NCBI GenBank assembly: GCA_013138615.1
Contig: WTCK01000200.1
Span: 1 to 6,307, forward strand
DNA: 6,307 nucleotides
From: Candidatus Thorarchaeota archaeon
Lineage (GTDB): Archaea > Asgardarchaeota > Thorarchaeia > Thorarchaeales > Thorarchaeaceae
Reading direction: 5' to 3'
The notes under the pieces were generated by a model. It made no database searches and was not told where the DNA came from. It saw only the letters and a list, made by a program, of their open reading frames with translations. Shown here piece after piece: positions 5,325 through 6,307 of this stretch; position 1 is the stretch's first letter, and every line of letters starts with the position of its first letter. Position numbers and translations under genes: made by a program.

Positions 5325-5861
5325 ATGAAACTCCTAGACCGTATCAAGAAATTGACAACTCTGAGGTTTTTCCTGCTGTTCCTCATTCTAACGATAATCG
5401 TGGTCGTGGCGATGGGAAACGTTACGCCCCAGATACTGGCACTGTCCGGAGGCGCGCCAATCCTTGATATCAGACCGGGCTACACCTTTGCTGACGTCGA
5501 ACATCTCCTCACTGTGCTTGGCGAGCAGGGTAGACAATTGTATACAACGCTACAGGTTCTTGACTTGATTTTTCCGTTGGCATATGGTATGACCTTGACA
5601 CTGGCACTGACCAGTGTTATCACAAAATTGTTTCCTGAAGGACACCTCATGGAGAAGGCGGTTTCCATGCCCATCCTCGGCATGATCTTCGATTACCTTG
5701 AAAATATCACTATTGCGACGCTGATTGCATCGTACCCGAATCTTTCACCGTTGGCTGTAAGTGTTGCAAGCATCTTCACTCAATTGAAGTGGTTATTCAT
5801 AATTCTGGCATGTGTTCTGCTAGCTATTCTCGCAGCACTTGCATTGCTTAAGAAGAAGTGA
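5325..5861 (+). CDS. Four-helix integral membrane protein of unknown function
   Basis: This 178-residue protein has four hydrophobic segments at about 13-31, 76-99, 112-135 and 153-175. Basic residues at the N-terminus (K2, R6, K8, K9, R14), between helices 2 and 3 (K101, K111) and at the C-terminus (KKK) place both ends inside. An external loop of about 40 residues (34-75) contains LDIRPGYTFADVEHLL. A conserved-looking polar motif, FDYLENITIA (122-131), sits within helix 3, together with PLAYGM at the start of helix 2; buried D, E and N residues there suggest a functional site or helix packing. I know no assigned function. I chose the ATG at 5325 because of the GGAG nine bases upstream; the ATG at 5301 would add eight residues, MKILENRE. 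It is divergent from the small - strand gene and converges, with a gap of only 16 bases, on the next one. Confidence 0.85.
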   Translation: MKLLDRIKKLTTLRFFLLFLILTIIVVVAMGNVTPQILALSGGAPILDIRPGYTFADVEHLLTVLGEQGRQLYTTLQVLDLIFPLAYGMTLTLALTSVITKLFPEGHLMEKAVSMPILGMIFDYLENITIATLIASYPNLSPLAVSVASIFTQLKWLFIILACVLLAILAALALLKKK

Positions 5862-5877
5862 AGATACACGTTCATGC

Positions 5878-6141
5878 CTATGCGGCGAACTCACTTGACT
5901 CAAACAGGCAGATTGTGCCCTCCAAGTCCTCGCGCTCTGAACGAATGCCATTGCTCTCAACTATCAGATTAAGCAACAGCTTTTGATAAAGCGTTTCTGA
6001 GATGTGTCCTCTGTCTTTCTTTTCATCAAGCTCAAATCTCTTGCGACGGATATCATCGAAGGCCTTTCCAAGTGCAGCATGACGTATTTTCATTAGTGTG
6101 AGGTTAGCGCCGCCATTGCCTTCTGAGAAATTCAAAGTCAC
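5878..6141 (-). CDS. Small helical hypothetical protein, start uncertain
   Basis: The secure core is the C-terminal 71 residues from the ATG at 6093: charged, helix-forming sequence with KAFDDIRRKRFELDEKKDRG, then ISETLYQKLLLNLIVES, and a C-terminal SEREDLEG segment. The pattern of a linker glycine followed by I-x-x-x-x-Y-x-x-x-L resembles short SHOCT-like helical hairpins, but this is only a similarity of style. I give the GTG at 6141 (87 residues) as a compromise start. The frame is open up to an ATG at 6276 (132 residues), but that version would read through the AT-rich TATA block at 6182-6208. No start has a good Shine-Dalgarno site. If the sequence with strands RFLLQYRG and ETVTLNF belongs to the protein, the longer form is right. 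The stop faces the four-helix gene with a gap of 16 bases. Confidence 0.6.
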   Translation of the reverse strand: MTLNFSEGNGGANLTLMKIRHAALGKAFDDIRRKRFELDEKKDRGHISETLYQKLLLNLIVESNGIRSEREDLEGTICLFESSEFAA

Positions 6142-6181
6142 TGTTTCGTGTCCCCGATATTGGAGTAAGAATCGCGGAGTC

Positions 6182-6208
6182 GTATTATAGTATATTCGTA
6201 TATATATA
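6182..6208 (-). promoter_or_regulatory. AT-rich TATA block, possible divergent promoter
   Basis: TATATATATA at 6199-6208 and a second TATA-like stretch at 6182-6194 are the strongest TATA matches in the window. On the - strand they predict transcription starts near 6178 or 6162, before the GTG at 6141 and the ATG at 6093. The 10-base core is self-complementary, so it could also drive + strand transcription from about 6230 toward the right edge. Confidence 0.45.
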
Positions 6209-6246
6209 CTCCTATTATCTAACAGACGGCCCAAGTGGGTCGCGAT

Positions 6247-6267
6247 CATTGCCAAGCTCGGGCAATG
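6247..6267. repeat. Inverted repeat, 7-base arms
   Basis: CATTGCC (6247-6253) and GGCAATG (6261-6267) are perfect inverted arms around a 7-base spacer AAGCTCG. It could be a hairpin in RNA or a protein-binding site upstream of the - strand gene. Confidence 0.5.
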
Positions 6268-6269
6268 GA

Positions 6270-6281
6270 GCTGCATGCAGC
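6270..6281. repeat. Perfect 12-base palindrome
   Basis: GCTGCATGCAGC is fully self-complementary with no spacer, and begins three bases after the preceding inverted repeat. It has no loop, so a DNA-binding site is more likely than an RNA hairpin. Confidence 0.5.
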
Positions 6282-6307
6282 CGACTCAAAGCATAAATGG
6301 GGCAAAG

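Noticed and set aside
6226..6307. tRNA-like fold considered at the right edge
   Set aside because: No T-arm GTTC box, no 7-pair acceptor stem and no anticodon arm in the right order could be found.

Overview
The window looks archaeal, and most likely comes from an Asgard archaeon; a Thorarchaeia-like genome would fit but is not proven. The evidence is a Ras/Rab-type small GTPase, TATA-like elements about 26 bases before several starts, Shine-Dalgarno sites of the GGAGGTG type, and moderate base composition with tightly packed genes on both strands. No rRNA, tRNA, CRISPR array, transposon or integrase is visible.

Left part (1-2145, + strand): the C-terminal half of a TldD-type zinc metalloprotease, cut by the window edge, overlaps by one base a complete TldE/PmbA-type partner. 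Together they form the TldD/TldE peptidase pair. Convergent to them is a Ras/Rab-like GTPase (2185-2751, - strand) with all five G motifs, a DLGGQ switch II, an apparent short insertion just before NKAD, and no prenylation cysteine at its C-terminus.

Middle part (2841-4956, + strand): after a divergent intergenic region with a clear TATA-like element comes a thioredoxin-fold protein with a WCKDC site. A ten-helix membrane protein with a very acidic cytoplasmic tail lies 43 bases downstream and is probably co-transcribed. A rubredoxin follows with its own promoter, a 17-base inverted repeat in its leader, and a hairpin terminator. The thioredoxin-like protein and the rubredoxin suggest thiol and electron-transfer chemistry, but nothing in the sequence ties the membrane protein to that role.

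Right part (4985-6307): a small unrecognised protein on the - strand, a four-helix membrane protein of unknown function on the + strand, and a small helical protein on the - strand whose start is uncertain because an AT-rich promoter-like block lies inside the longest reading frame. The last 80 bases hold two strong inverted repeats and may contain the start of another gene.

The genes seem to be a series of short transcription units rather than one system. The items most worth a second look are the unusual GTPase, the acidic-tailed membrane protein beside the thioredoxin-like gene, the rubredoxin leader palindrome, and the structured right edge.
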